Positions 14,043 to 22,702 of a stretch of 23,770 nt of DNA are shown piece by piece. The position numbers and the translations under genes were made by a program. The DNA comes from Thermoplasmata archaeon (GTDB taxonomy: Archaea; Thermoplasmatota; Thermoplasmata; Lutacidiplasmatales; UBA184). Each line of letters starts with the position of its first letter. The first letter of the stretch is position 1. Under the pieces are notes generated by a model that worked only from the letters and a program-made list of their open reading frames with translations, ran no database searches and was not told the origin of the DNA. The stretch is from positions 1 to 23,770 of the forward strand of contig JASHUJ010000088.1 in NCBI GenBank assembly GCA_030040035.1. Reading direction: 5' to 3'.

Positions 14043-15929
14043 ATGGACCGGCCGGTGCGGCCGGTGATCACCGAGGTCGCGGGGAACGGCCGCGTACTCC
14101 TCACGGTCAACGAGAACGGGGACTGGAACGAGCTGTTCTACCCGTTCCCCGGGCAGTTCCAACAGCTCCGCGAGGCCCGGGTCGGCCTGTTCGACGTCTC
14201 GAGCTCGAAGTTCGCCTGGCTACGCCGGGGAAACGGCTACGCGGTCCGTCAGGAGCCGTTCGGTCCCGGGCATCTGCCGGAATCGATCTGGACGGACCAC
14301 GGGGTGAGCATGTCGGTCCGAGACCACGTGCATCCGAACCACGACCTGGTCGCGCGGGTCTTCCGGCTCCGGGCCGAGCCGGCCCGTACGCTCCGTCTCT
14401 TCGCCTATCACGCCTTCCAGATTGCCGAGTCGATGTACCAGGACACGGCGTACGTCGACGCCGCGACCTCCTCGCTCATCCACTACAAGCGGGGATTCTT
14501 CTTCGAGTTCTTCGCCGAGCCCTCGTTCACCCGGGCCGTGTGCGGCGAGCACACCCTGAAGGGCCTGCGCGGGACGTACGTCGACGCCGAGGACGGCCGG
14601 CTCGAGGGTCGGCCGGTCGCGCACGGAGCGGCCGACAGTGTCATGGAGTGGGACCTCGAAGTCGCCCCCGACCGGGACACCGAGATCCGGCTCTTCATGG
14701 CGGCCGGCCGGACCCTGCCGGGTGTTCACGAGATCCGACAGTACGTGCGGGCCGGCGGCGCCGAGCGGTTCGTCCGGGAGTCCGAGGCGTTCTGGGAGAC
14801 CTGGGTCCAGCGGCGGCTGCCAAACCCCCCGTCGGGGCTGAGCGAGCTCGGCAGCGCGGTGTACCGATCCAGCGTCCTCCAGCTCCGCCACTGTACCGGA
14901 TCCAACGGCGCGATCATCGCGTCACCCGACACCCGATCGCTCGTTGCCGCCGGAGACACGTACAACTACTGCTGGTGGCGCGACGGCGGCTACGTCGCGA
15001 AAGCGATGGACGAGGCCGGACTCTACGAGAACTCCGGTCGGTTCCTCGAGTTCGCCCGCCAATGCCAGAATCCGGACGGGTCGTACTTCCACCGTCATTT
15101 CCCCGACGGGGCCCTCGGGAGTACCTGGCACCCGCCGCCGTTCCTGCAGATCGACCAGACGGCGACGGTCGTCGCGGCGGTGTGGCACCATTTCAAGCGG
15201 GGCGGCGACCCGGACATCCTCCTTGACCTCTGGCCCATGGTGAAGAGCGCCGCGTCGTTCCTCGCCCAGTTCCGCGATCCCACGACCGGACTCCCCGCAC
15301 CGAGCTTCGACCTGTGGGAGGAGCGGATGGGGATCCACGCGTACTCCACCGCTGCCGTGACCCACGCGCTGGAGCGCGCGGCGCGGATCGCCGCCGAGAT
15401 CGGCAAGGACCCGACGGAATGGCGGACCGCGTCGACCGACATCGCCGCCCGAGCCGTCGAGGCGTTCTGGGATCCCGAACGCCAGCGGTTCGTCCGATCG
15501 CTCGCGCCCAAGGACGACCGGCTCGACGCCTCGATCCTGCTCGCGCTCAAGCTCGGGCTGCTTCCGTGGGACGATCCTCGGAGCCGGATCGCCGTCGACG
15601 CGATCGAGAAGCGGCTCTGGTGCGCGGAGCAGGGCGGCCTCGCCCGTTACGAGGGCGATCAGTACTACGGGAAGGAGAATCCGTGGATCGTCTGCACGCT
15701 CTGGCTCGCCGAGGCGCGACTTCGGCTCGGCGACCGCCATCGCTGTCACGAGCTGATCGAGTGGGCCGCGTCGCACGCGACCCCCACGCGGCTCTTACCC
15801 GAGCAGATCGACCGCGCGACGGGAGAGCCGAAGAGCGCGACGCCCCTCACGTGGTCGCACTCGACGTTCGTCGACGTCGTACACAAGTATGCCGAGTCCG
15901 AGGTCCGGGGCGCGATCGCGGACGAGTAA
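14043..15929 (+). CDS. GH15 family glucoamylase (glucan 1,4-alpha-glucosidase)
   Basis: The protein has 628 residues. The N-terminal beta-sandwich typical of archaeal and bacterial GH15 opens with NENGDWNELFYPFPGQ (23-38). The catalytic (alpha/alpha)6 barrel follows, with NYCWWRDGGY (308-317), SFDLWEERMG (421-430, Glu426 as probable acid), KENPWIVCTLWLAEA near the end, and LLPEQ (584-588, Glu587 as probable base). It releases glucose from the non-reducing ends of alpha-glucans. No signal peptide is seen, so it is probably cytoplasmic and works with the GH57 enzyme. Its last 41 bases overlap the ROK kinase gene, which points to a common transcript and to glucose phosphorylation as the next step. 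Confidence 0.94.
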   Translation: MDRPVRPVITEVAGNGRVLLTVNENGDWNELFYPFPGQFQQLREARVGLFDVSSSKFAWLRRGNGYAVRQEPFGPGHLPESIWTDHGVSMSVRDHVHPNHDLVARVFRLRAEPARTLRLFAYHAFQIAESMYQDTAYVDAATSSLIHYKRGFFFEFFAEPSFTRAVCGEHTLKGLRGTYVDAEDGRLEGRPVAHGAADSVMEWDLEVAPDRDTEIRLFMAAGRTLPGVHEIRQYVRAGGAERFVRESEAFWETWVQRRLPNPPSGLSELGSAVYRSSVLQLRHCTGSNGAIIASPDTRSLVAAGDTYNYCWWRDGGYVAKAMDEAGLYENSGRFLEFARQCQNPDGSYFHRHFPDGALGSTWHPPPFLQIDQTATVVAAVWHHFKRGGDPDILLDLWPMVKSAASFLAQFRDPTTGLPAPSFDLWEERMGIHAYSTAAVTHALERAARIAAEIGKDPTEWRTASTDIAARAVEAFWDPERQRFVRSLAPKDDRLDASILLALKLGLLPWDDPRSRIAVDAIEKRLWCAEQGGLARYEGDQYYGKENPWIVCTLWLAEARLRLGDRHRCHELIEWAASHATPTRLLPEQIDRATGEPKSATPLTWSHSTFVDVVHKYAESEVRGAIADE

Positions 15930-16938
15930 GCGGATCGGCTCAGGTTCGCCCGAGCCGCTGATCCTGGGGATCGACCTCGGGGCGACGAAGGTCGTCAGCG
16001 GACTCGTCGATGCCCGGGGCAGACTCGTGCGGCACAGCGGGCGGATCGTCCACGCGAACGATGGCCCGGGGGGCGTCATCCGCTCGCTGGTCCAGAGCGC
16101 GCGGGCGTGCCTCGACGAGGAGTCGCGCGCGCCCGTAGCGATCGGGGTCGCCGTCGCAGCCCAGGTCGACCCCCGGGCCGGCACGGTCGTCCACGCCCCC
16201 AACCTCGGCTGGCGGGACGTCCCGCTGGCGCGACGGCTGTCCGAGGAGTTGGGCGCGCCGGTCGAGTTGATCAACGACGCCCGAGCCGCCACGCTCGCGG
16301 AGTGGAGGTTCGGGGCCGGTCGCGGGGTGGACGACCTCTTCTGCCTCATCCTGGGTACCGGGATCGGCGGTTCCGCCGTGATCGGCGGGCAGCTGCCCGA
16401 GGGCGGGGCCCACGCCTTTGGAGAGGTCGGCCATCTCACCATCGAGGTGGGCGGCCGTCGGTGCCATTGCCCGAACTGGGGATGCTTCGAGGCCTACGCC
16501 GGGGGATGGGCGATCGCGGAGCGCGCGCGCGAATCGGTGCTCGCGGATCCGACCTCGGGTGCGGAGCTCGTGCGACGCGCCGGCACGCACGAGACGATCA
16601 GCGCGCAGACCGTCTTCGCCGCGTACCGCACCGGCGATCCGCTCGCGGTCCGCTTGGTCCACGAGACGGAGCGATACTTCGCGGACGGCGTGATCAGCGT
16701 CGTCAACGCGTTCAACCCGTCGGTCCTACTGCTCGGCGGCGGTCTGATCGCCGGACTACCGGAACTCGTGCCGGTCGCCGAGTCGGCGATCCGGGCCCGG
16801 TGCCAGCCGCCAGCGGCCAGCGCGCGCGTCGTCCGGGCCGGCCTCGGTGAGAACGCCCCGCTCGTCGGCGCCGCGGAGCGCGCCCGACAGGCCCATGTCG
16901 GGGCTTACTCCCGGGCGCGTCGAAGCGCAAATCCGTAG
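15889..16938 (+). CDS. ROK family sugar kinase, probable glucokinase
   Basis: The protein has 349 residues. The phosphate-1 loop is LGIDLGATK (26-34). INDAR (128-132) contains the catalytic Asp130, and LGTGIGGS (155-162) is the phosphate-2 loop. EVGH (179-182) precedes the ROK zinc motif CHCPNWGC (192-199) followed by Glu201. It probably phosphorylates glucose released by the glucoamylase, though other hexoses are possible for ROK kinases. The only usable start is the ATG at 15889, inside the end of the GH15 gene (41-base overlap), which adds about 22 residues before the core. No downstream ATG, GTG or TTG precedes the first motif. Confidence 0.92.
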   Translation: MPSPRSGARSRTSKRIGSGSPEPLILGIDLGATKVVSGLVDARGRLVRHSGRIVHANDGPGGVIRSLVQSARACLDEESRAPVAIGVAVAAQVDPRAGTVVHAPNLGWRDVPLARRLSEELGAPVELINDARAATLAEWRFGAGRGVDDLFCLILGTGIGGSAVIGGQLPEGGAHAFGEVGHLTIEVGGRRCHCPNWGCFEAYAGGWAIAERARESVLADPTSGAELVRRAGTHETISAQTVFAAYRTGDPLAVRLVHETERYFADGVISVVNAFNPSVLLLGGGLIAGLPELVPVAESAIRARCQPPAASARVVRAGLGENAPLVGAAERARQAHVGAYSRARRSANP

Positions 16939-16965
16939 TCGAAAATACATCAACGATTCGGACAG

Positions 16966-16972
16966 TTTATAC
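16966..16972 (+). promoter_or_regulatory. TATA box of the sugar ABC operon, predicting a leaderless mRNA
   Basis: TTTATAC is centred 27 bases before the ATG at 16996. With normal archaeal spacing, transcription would start at or within a base or two of the ATG. No Shine-Dalgarno sequence precedes the codon, in agreement with leaderless translation. Confidence 0.7.
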
Positions 16973-16995
16973 GCGCCCTCGACTTCGCGTGCGCC

Positions 16996-18453
16996 ATGGT
17001 AGCACAACCCACGGACTCGTCCGGCGGCGCTCCGGCTCCGTCGGCCGGTTCGTTGCCACCGACGACGGGACAGGAGTACACGCGCCGCGCCCGGCGCATG
17101 AACGGGATCTGGGCGATCCTGGTCATCGTGGTCGCGGTCGTCGCAGGGCTCGGCGGCTTCTACTACGGGAAGAGCCAGTCGTCCAGCAGTTCGGGCTCGA
17201 CGGTCACGTACTACGACGATCTCGCGCCTTCGGAGGAGACGTTCATGACGAACGTGCTCATCCCGATGTTCGAGCACGAGCACCCGAACATCAACATCGT
17301 CTACGTCAATGTGCCGGCGGGGACCATGGTGACCGAGATCGAGGGTCTCGTCCAAGGGAACGACGTCGGCTCGACCCTGATCGCCGAGGACAACCTCGAC
17401 ATCGGCGAGCTGATCTACGGCGGCACCGGCTCGACGAACTATCTGATGAACCTCACGTCGATCGCGAGCGCGATCCAGCCGTCCTCGATGATCCCCAGCA
17501 TGACGGCGGTGACGAGCTACGAGACGACCCTGTTCGGGGGCCAGTACTTCATTCCGTTCCGGGCCAACACCCCGCTCGTCTGGCTCAACACGACGTCGCT
17601 CACGGCGAAGGGCATCACGAGCGCTCCCGCGAACTTCTCGGCGCTCCTCTCCGACGCGCAGACCCTGGGCTCGAACTCGGTGATGTTCCAGGGCGGTGCG
17701 GGCGACGACACGGCCACGGAGATGTTCCAGTGGGACGTCCAATTCGGGGGCAACCCGATGGTCTACAACGACTTCGGCGATCTGCAGGCGACGTCGTTCC
17801 TCTACAACCTGAGCCTGTACATGAATCCCGGTTACAAGCAGGCCATCTACAGCGAGTACGCGGGTCTCGCCCAGGGCCACTATTCGATCCTCGACTACCA
17901 GTGGCCGTACATCTATCCGCTCTTGACCGGCGGGAACTCCTCGATCCACCCGATGAACGCGAACACGCTCGAGGTCTATCCGGGGCCGAACGGGACGGGC
18001 GCGCACGCGGCGGCGCACGTGATCGGCGGCGACGTCCTCGCGATCCCCAAGGGCGCGACGAACGTCGGCGCGATCGAGACGTTCGCGAACTTCCTGCTCT
18101 CGGCGCCGGCGCAGCAGGTGCTGATGGTCGACACGGGCAACCCCGCGGTGAACGCGCAAGCGTACGTCGGACTCCCGTCGAACCAGTCGGTGGTCGACTC
18201 CGCGATCGAGCAGGCGCTCGAGAACCCCGTGTTCCGGCCCCCCGTTCCGTGGATCGAGACCTGGGTCTCCAACTACTACAACGACATCTTTACGCCGTTC
18301 GTGCTGGAAGGGCAGGGCGGCGGGTCGTGGAGCGCGCTCGTCACGGACGCGAACAACGCGAACGCCGCGATGCACTCCTACCTCGCGGCCAACGTCGGTT
18401 CGGGCGCCGCCGCGACCTACGCGGCCGGCGGCTACGGACCGCTCTACGTCTGA
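16996..18453 (+). CDS. Carbohydrate ABC transporter substrate-binding protein, membrane-anchored
   Basis: The protein has 485 residues. An N-terminal polar tail of about 36 residues ending in RRARR is followed by one membrane segment (about 37-56) and a Ser-rich linker (60-68). The mature domain begins at STVTYYDDLAPSEE and has the layout of the solute-binding protein family 1 (sugar): FMTNVLIPMFEHEHPNINIVYV near the start and an FANFLLSAPAQQVLM helix late. No lipobox Cys is present, so it is probably held as an uncleaved anchor outside the membrane. The ligand is unknown; an oligosaccharide such as a maltodextrin or trehalose would suit the neighbouring glucan genes. It is followed by two permeases and an ATPase. 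Confidence 0.9.
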   Translation: MVAQPTDSSGGAPAPSAGSLPPTTGQEYTRRARRMNGIWAILVIVVAVVAGLGGFYYGKSQSSSSSGSTVTYYDDLAPSEETFMTNVLIPMFEHEHPNINIVYVNVPAGTMVTEIEGLVQGNDVGSTLIAEDNLDIGELIYGGTGSTNYLMNLTSIASAIQPSSMIPSMTAVTSYETTLFGGQYFIPFRANTPLVWLNTTSLTAKGITSAPANFSALLSDAQTLGSNSVMFQGGAGDDTATEMFQWDVQFGGNPMVYNDFGDLQATSFLYNLSLYMNPGYKQAIYSEYAGLAQGHYSILDYQWPYIYPLLTGGNSSIHPMNANTLEVYPGPNGTGAHAAAHVIGGDVLAIPKGATNVGAIETFANFLLSAPAQQVLMVDTGNPAVNAQAYVGLPSNQSVVDSAIEQALENPVFRPPVPWIETWVSNYYNDIFTPFVLEGQGGGSWSALVTDANNANAAMHSYLAANVGSGAAATYAAGGYGPLYV

Positions 18454-18500
18454 ACGCCGACGGTCGGAGGCCCCGGTAGGATCCCGGTCTCAACCCCTTC

Positions 18501-19388
18501 ATGTCCGTCGCGTACCGGGGAGGCGGAACCCCGCCGGCCCCGGTCGCTAGCTTTTGGCAGCGGCACCGCGAGCAGCTGTTCCCGCTCCTCTTCGTGATCC
18601 CCGCGATCGTCTACGTCGGCTACTTCGCGTTCTATCCGGCCGTCGACGCGGTCGTCCTGAGCTTCCAGACGCCGATCCAGTCGTTCACGCTGTTCAACTA
18701 CGAATTCAACGTGAATCAGGGGATGTACACCTGGATCTCCAACACGCTCTGGGTGACGCTCGGCGCCCTGGCGCTGCAGTTCGGTCTCGCTCTCGCCATC
18801 GCCTCCATCCTGGCGCGCCAGTTCCGCGGACGGACGATCTTCGCGACGATCGCGATCCTGCCGATCGGGATCGCGACGGTCGTCGCGGGCTACACCTGGT
18901 CGCAGATCCTGCCCGGGACCGGCGGCGGCTACGCGAACAGCGTCCTCGCGTCCTTCGGTTGGGCGCCGGTGTACTGGCTCAACACGGTGCCGGGAGCCCT
19001 CGCCGCGGTCGTCGTGGCGGACAGCTGGAAGAACACGGCGCTCGTCGTGATCATCCTCGTGGCCGGCTACGCCACCATCCCGAAGTCGCTCTACCAGGCG
19101 GCGGCGATCGACGGGGCGGGACCGTTGCGTCAGTTCCGCTACGTGACCCTGCCGGGGCTGCGGAGCTTCATCGTCATCGCGCTATTGATCCGGGGGGCCC
19201 AGGAGGTCAACATCTTCCAGCTCGCGTACGAGATGATCGGCTCGTACCCACAGCTCCTCACGGTACAGATCTACGAGCTCTGGGGCTCCGGCGAGGGGAT
19301 CTACCTCGCGGCGAGCGCCGCCTCCGTCCTCCTCGGCATCATCGCGATCTTCATCGTGGCGGTCCTGGCGCTCGGGGCGAGGCGATGA
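18501..19388 (+). CDS. Carbohydrate ABC transporter permease, MalF type
   Basis: The protein has 295 residues with about six membrane segments, the first near 26-50. The cytoplasmic EAA loop is YQAAAIDGAGPLRQF (198-212) followed by VTLPGLRSF, which docks to the ATPase. It is shorter than enteric MalF and lacks its large periplasmic insert, as is usual for archaeal and Gram-positive sugar permeases. It starts 47 bases after the binding protein and its stop overlaps the ATG of the second permease (ATGA). Confidence 0.93.
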   Translation: MSVAYRGGGTPPAPVASFWQRHREQLFPLLFVIPAIVYVGYFAFYPAVDAVVLSFQTPIQSFTLFNYEFNVNQGMYTWISNTLWVTLGALALQFGLALAIASILARQFRGRTIFATIAILPIGIATVVAGYTWSQILPGTGGGYANSVLASFGWAPVYWLNTVPGALAAVVVADSWKNTALVVIILVAGYATIPKSLYQAAAIDGAGPLRQFRYVTLPGLRSFIVIALLIRGAQEVNIFQLAYEMIGSYPQLLTVQIYELWGSGEGIYLAASAASVLLGIIAIFIVAVLALGARR

Positions 19389-20296
19389 CGCCCGCGGCGG
19401 GAGCGGCCCCCTCGGGCGGACCGGCGGCCGCGCGCGATCGCCCGCCGGCCCCCGTCGCCGTCCGCCGGCGGTGGACCGGCTCGACGATCGGACTGTACGC
19501 CGCGATCGTCGCCATCTCCGCGTTCTTGCTCTTCCCCGTCTACGTGATCTTCCTGATGGCCTTCCTGCCGGACAACGACACGATCTACTCGCCGCGGCCG
19601 CCGTTGATCCCGCCGACGTTCACGCTCTCGAACCTCACCCAGGCCTTGACCAGCGCGAACTCCCCGTTCCTCCCCTCGATGTACTTCAGCCTCGAGATCG
19701 CCTTCCTCGTAGGCGCGATCGCGCTGCTCATCGGCATTCCCACCGCGTACGGTCTCAGCCGGCTCGCGCCGCGGCTCGCCTACGGCCTCACGACCGTGAT
19801 GTTCATCGTGAACATGCTCCCGTCGATCACGATCGCGCTGCCGATCTCGGTGCAGTTCATCAAGGCCGGCCTCTACGGCTCCGCGATCTCGATCGCGCTG
19901 GCGCAGGAGCTCCTCGCCCTGCCGGTCACGGTGTTCCTGCTCGTGGGCGCGTTCCACGCACTGCCGCCGGATCTCGAGAACCAGGCGCGCGTGGACGGCG
20001 CGTCGCGGCCCCAGGCGATCTTCGGCAACCTCGTGCCGCTGATCCGGCCCGCGATCGTCGCCTCGTTCCTCCTCGCGTGGATGCTCAGCTGGGACGAGTC
20101 GACGTTCGCGCTCATCCTGTCGAACCCGGTCCATTCGCCGCTCGCGGTCGAGATCTTCTACTCGGTGACGAGCCGCGGCAACGCGGTCTACGCGGTCGCG
20201 TTCTCGTTCATCGCGACCGTGCCGGTGCTCATTTTGGTGGTCTTCCTGCAGCGGTATCTCAAGGGCGAGGACCTCGCCGTCGGGGTGCGCGGATGA
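19385..20296 (+). CDS. Carbohydrate ABC transporter permease, MalG type
   Basis: The protein has 303 residues from the ATG at 19385, which overlaps the preceding stop by 4 bases; the same frame is open further upstream but only as a shadow of the MalF-type gene. The first 30 residues are a basic, Ala/Pro-rich tail. About six membrane segments follow, with the EAA loop ENQARVDGASRPQAI (198-212). It should pair with the MalF-type subunit to form the channel. Its stop overlaps the ATG of the ATPase gene in the same ATGA manner, so the three genes are translationally coupled. Confidence 0.93.
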   Translation: MTPAAGAAPSGGPAAARDRPPAPVAVRRRWTGSTIGLYAAIVAISAFLLFPVYVIFLMAFLPDNDTIYSPRPPLIPPTFTLSNLTQALTSANSPFLPSMYFSLEIAFLVGAIALLIGIPTAYGLSRLAPRLAYGLTTVMFIVNMLPSITIALPISVQFIKAGLYGSAISIALAQELLALPVTVFLLVGAFHALPPDLENQARVDGASRPQAIFGNLVPLIRPAIVASFLLAWMLSWDESTFALILSNPVHSPLAVEIFYSVTSRGNAVYAVAFSFIATVPVLILVVFLQRYLKGEDLAVGVRG

Positions 20297-21300
20297 CGGC
20301 GAAGCTCGAGTTGTTCCGGGTCTCGAAGCGCTTCGGGGACCGCCTCGTGGCCGACGACGTGTCCCTCACGGTCGACGCCGGGGAGTTCTTCGTCATCCTC
20401 GGCCCGTCGGGGGAGGGCAAGTCGACCCTCTTGCGCATGGTCGCCGGCATCGAGACCGTCGATGCGGGGCTCATCTACGTCGACGGGGTGGACATCACGA
20501 ACCTCCCGCCGAACAAGCGGAACGTCGCGATGGTCTTCCAGAACTACGCGCTCTACCCGAACATGAACGTCTACCAGAACATCGCCTTCCCGCTGAAGAT
20601 GCAGTACTTCCCGCGGGAGGAGATCGAACCGAAGGTCCACGAGGTCGCGCAGACGCTCGGGATCACCGAGATCCTCGACCGGCGGGTGGGGCAGATCTCG
20701 GGCGGCCAGCAGCAGCGGGTGGCGCTCGCCCGCGCGATCGTCCGGAACCCGAGCCTGTTCCTGCTGGACGAGCCGCTCTCGAATCTCGACGCGCGGGTGC
20801 GCTTCAGCGCGCGGGCCGAGCTGAAGAAGCTCCAGCGGGACCTCGGTCAGACGTTCGTCTTCGTGACCCACGACCAGAAGGAGGCCGAGAGCCTCTCCGA
20901 CCGGACCGGCGTGCTCCACCTGGGCCGGTTCGAGCAGATCGGGGTCTTCCACGACATCTACGAGCGCCCGGTCTCCCGGTGGGTCGGCGACTTCGTGGGC
21001 GACTACCCGATGAACTACCTGCCGGACGCGAGCGACGGGGGCGAGATCGGCTTCCGGACGGAGTGGGTCGACGTCGGCGCGGGACCCTACTCGATCGTCG
21101 TCGAGGTCGCCGAGCGCCAGGGCGAGCTCGTGTCGGTGCTCGGCCGCGACCCGACCGGGCGCCGGATCTTCCTCACGACGCTGAAGCAGCCCGCGATCGG
21201 CGACACGATCCGGTTCGACCTCCGGCAGAAGCTCCGGTTCGGTCCGGACGGGGCCCGGCTCGACGGGGCGCAATTGCCCTCGCGCCCGGCTCCCTCGTAG
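20293..21300 (+). CDS. Carbohydrate ABC transporter ATPase, MalK/MsmX type
   Basis: The protein has 335 residues. Walker A is GPSGEGKS (37-44), the Q-loop Gln is at 83 (VFQNYALYP), the signature is SGGQQQR (136-142), Walker B is LFLLDEP (155-161), and the H-loop His is at 193. After about residue 235 comes a short C-terminal domain of the TOBE/OB kind, which in MalK-like proteins carries regulation. It drives uptake with the two permeases before it. The 60-base gap after its stop leads to cysC, which has its own ribosome binding site. Confidence 0.94.
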   Translation: MTAKLELFRVSKRFGDRLVADDVSLTVDAGEFFVILGPSGEGKSTLLRMVAGIETVDAGLIYVDGVDITNLPPNKRNVAMVFQNYALYPNMNVYQNIAFPLKMQYFPREEIEPKVHEVAQTLGITEILDRRVGQISGGQQQRVALARAIVRNPSLFLLDEPLSNLDARVRFSARAELKKLQRDLGQTFVFVTHDQKEAESLSDRTGVLHLGRFEQIGVFHDIYERPVSRWVGDFVGDYPMNYLPDASDGGEIGFRTEWVDVGAGPYSIVVEVAERQGELVSVLGRDPTGRRIFLTTLKQPAIGDTIRFDLRQKLRFGPDGARLDGAQLPSRPAPS

Positions 21301-21360
21301 CCGTCCGAGCGTCCGGGGCGGGCGGCTACGCCTATCTACCTCGGGAGGTCTTCCCCGACG

Positions 21361-21927
21361 ATGCCCGAGACCCCGCTCCCCGAGGCTCCGTCGTTCGTGC
21401 TGTGGATCGAGGGACTCCCGTGCGCCGGCAAGACCACGCTCGCCCACGCCGTGGCGGATCGGTTGGGCGCGGCGGGGCGTAAGGTCCAGATCCTCGACGG
21501 GGACGAGATGCGGCGCATGTTCTCCCCCGAGCTCGGCTTCTCCCGGAAGGATCGGGAGTTCCACGCGCGCCGGGTGAGCTACGTCGCCCGGATGCTCGCG
21601 GGCCACGGGATCGTCGCGATCGTCGCGATGATCACCCCCTACGAGACGTCGCGCCAGGCCGCGCGCGCCGAGGTCGCGGGACGATTCGTCGAGGTGTGGC
21701 TCCGATGTCCGATCGAGGTCTGTCGCGAGCGGGACGTGAAGGGCCTCTACGCGCGGGCCGCCCAGGGCGGCGTCGCCCGGGTCACGGGCGTGAACGACCC
21801 GTTCGAGGAGCCGTTGCGCCCCGAGCTGATCGTGGACACGAATCGCCTCTCCGTGCCGCAATCCACGGACCGGATCCTCCGCTACCTCGCCGAGCAGCGC
21901 CTCGTCCCGGCCGTGCCGGCGGCCTGA
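21361..21927 (+). CDS. cysC: Adenylylsulfate (APS) kinase-like protein
   Basis: The protein has 188 residues. Walker A is GLPCAGKT (18-25). LDGDEMRRMF (45-54), ELGFSRKDREFHARR (57-71), PYETSRQAAR (93-102) and ERDVKGLYARA (123-133) followed by a TGVNDPFEEP loop (142-151) are the hallmark APS kinase elements. The expected reaction is APS plus ATP to PAPS, for sulfate assimilation or sulfation. GGAGGT at 21344-21349 lies 11 bases before the ATG. No ATP sulfurylase, PAPS reductase or sulfotransferase is in the window, so its physiological partner is unseen. Confidence 0.92.
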   Translation: MPETPLPEAPSFVLWIEGLPCAGKTTLAHAVADRLGAAGRKVQILDGDEMRRMFSPELGFSRKDREFHARRVSYVARMLAGHGIVAIVAMITPYETSRQAARAEVAGRFVEVWLRCPIEVCRERDVKGLYARAAQGGVARVTGVNDPFEEPLRPELIVDTNRLSVPQSTDRILRYLAEQRLVPAVPAA

Positions 21928-21947
21928 GCGCCGCGCCGGGCGCTCAG
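21924..21947. terminator. Perfect hairpin spanning the stops of convergent cysC and pstB
   Basis: CTGAGCGCC (21924-21932) and GGCGCTCAG (21939-21947) form a perfect 9-base stem with a 6-base loop. The TGA of cysC is in the left arm and the TGA of pstB, read on the other strand, is in the right arm. The symmetry suggests a two-way transcription end or mRNA-protecting structure. No T-tract follows on either side, so true terminator function is unproven. Confidence 0.45.
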
Positions 21948-22699
21948 CCGAACCGACCCGTGACGTAGTTCTGCGTCAGACGCTCGTTCGGGTGCTCGAA
22001 GACCTGCTCGGTCGATCCGATCTCCACGAGCTTCCCGAGGTAGAAGAACGCGGTCCGGTCGGCGACGCGGGTCGCCTGCGAGAGATTGTGGGTGACGATC
22101 ACGATCGTCACGCGCCGCTTCAGCGCGTGCACGAGCGTCTCGATCTTCTCGGTCGCGATCGGGTCGAGCGCCGAGCACGGCTCGTCCATCAGGAGGACCT
22201 CGGGGTGGACGGCGAGCGCTCGCGCGATGCACAGGCGCTGCTGCTGTCCTCCCGAGAGGCTCGTCCCGGGGGCGTCGACGTTGTCCTCGACCTCCTCCCA
22301 CAGGCCCGCGAGCTGGAGCGCGTCCACCACGGCCTCGTCCAGGTCCGCCCGATGCCGCACGCCGAGGAGTCGGGGGCCGGCGGCGACATTGTCGTAGATC
22401 GACATGTGGGGAAAGGGCGTCGGCTTCTGGAACACCATCCCGACCCGGCAACGGACCTGGACCACGTCCTGCCCGCCGAGATCCTCCCCGTCCAGCCGGA
22501 TCGTGCCCTCCGTCCGGGCGCCCGGGGCCTCCTCGTGGAGGCGGTTCAGGCACCGCAGGAACGTCGTCTTGCCGCAGCCACTGGGTCCGATGATCGCGGT
22601 GACCGAGGCGTCCTCGACGCCCAGCGAGACATCGTAGAGCGCCTGGCGGCGGCCGTACCACGCGTTGAGGCCCTCGGTTTCCATCTTGACCGGGGCCAC
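21944..22699 (-). CDS. pstB: Phosphate ABC transporter ATPase
   Basis: The protein has 251 residues, the usual PstB length. Walker A is GPSGCGKT (38-45). The PstB-specific Q-loop is VFQKPTPFPHMSIYDNV (89-105). The signature is LSGGQQQR (148-155), Walker B is LLMDEPCSALDP (169-180), and the H-loop is THNLSQA (203-209). FFYLGKLVE and the end QNYVTGRFG are typical of the family. It powers high-affinity phosphate import. The start is GTG at 22699, 3 bases after the pstA stop, with a GAGGTG sequence in the end of pstA as ribosome binding site; an ATG at 22684 is the alternative. Confidence 0.96.
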   Translation of the reverse strand: MAPVKMETEGLNAWYGRRQALYDVSLGVEDASVTAIIGPSGCGKTTFLRCLNRLHEEAPGARTEGTIRLDGEDLGGQDVVQVRCRVGMVFQKPTPFPHMSIYDNVAAGPRLLGVRHRADLDEAVVDALQLAGLWEEVEDNVDAPGTSLSGGQQQRLCIARALAVHPEVLLMDEPCSALDPIATEKIETLVHALKRRVTIVIVTHNLSQATRVADRTAFFYLGKLVEIGSTEQVFEHPNERLTQNYVTGRFG

Positions 22700-22702
22700 C
22701 GA

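Noticed and set aside
20188..21861. Long minus-strand ORFs antisense to the sugar ABC and cysC genes (also 16756-18375)
   Set aside because: They oppose complete, motif-bearing genes and show no recognisable protein features.
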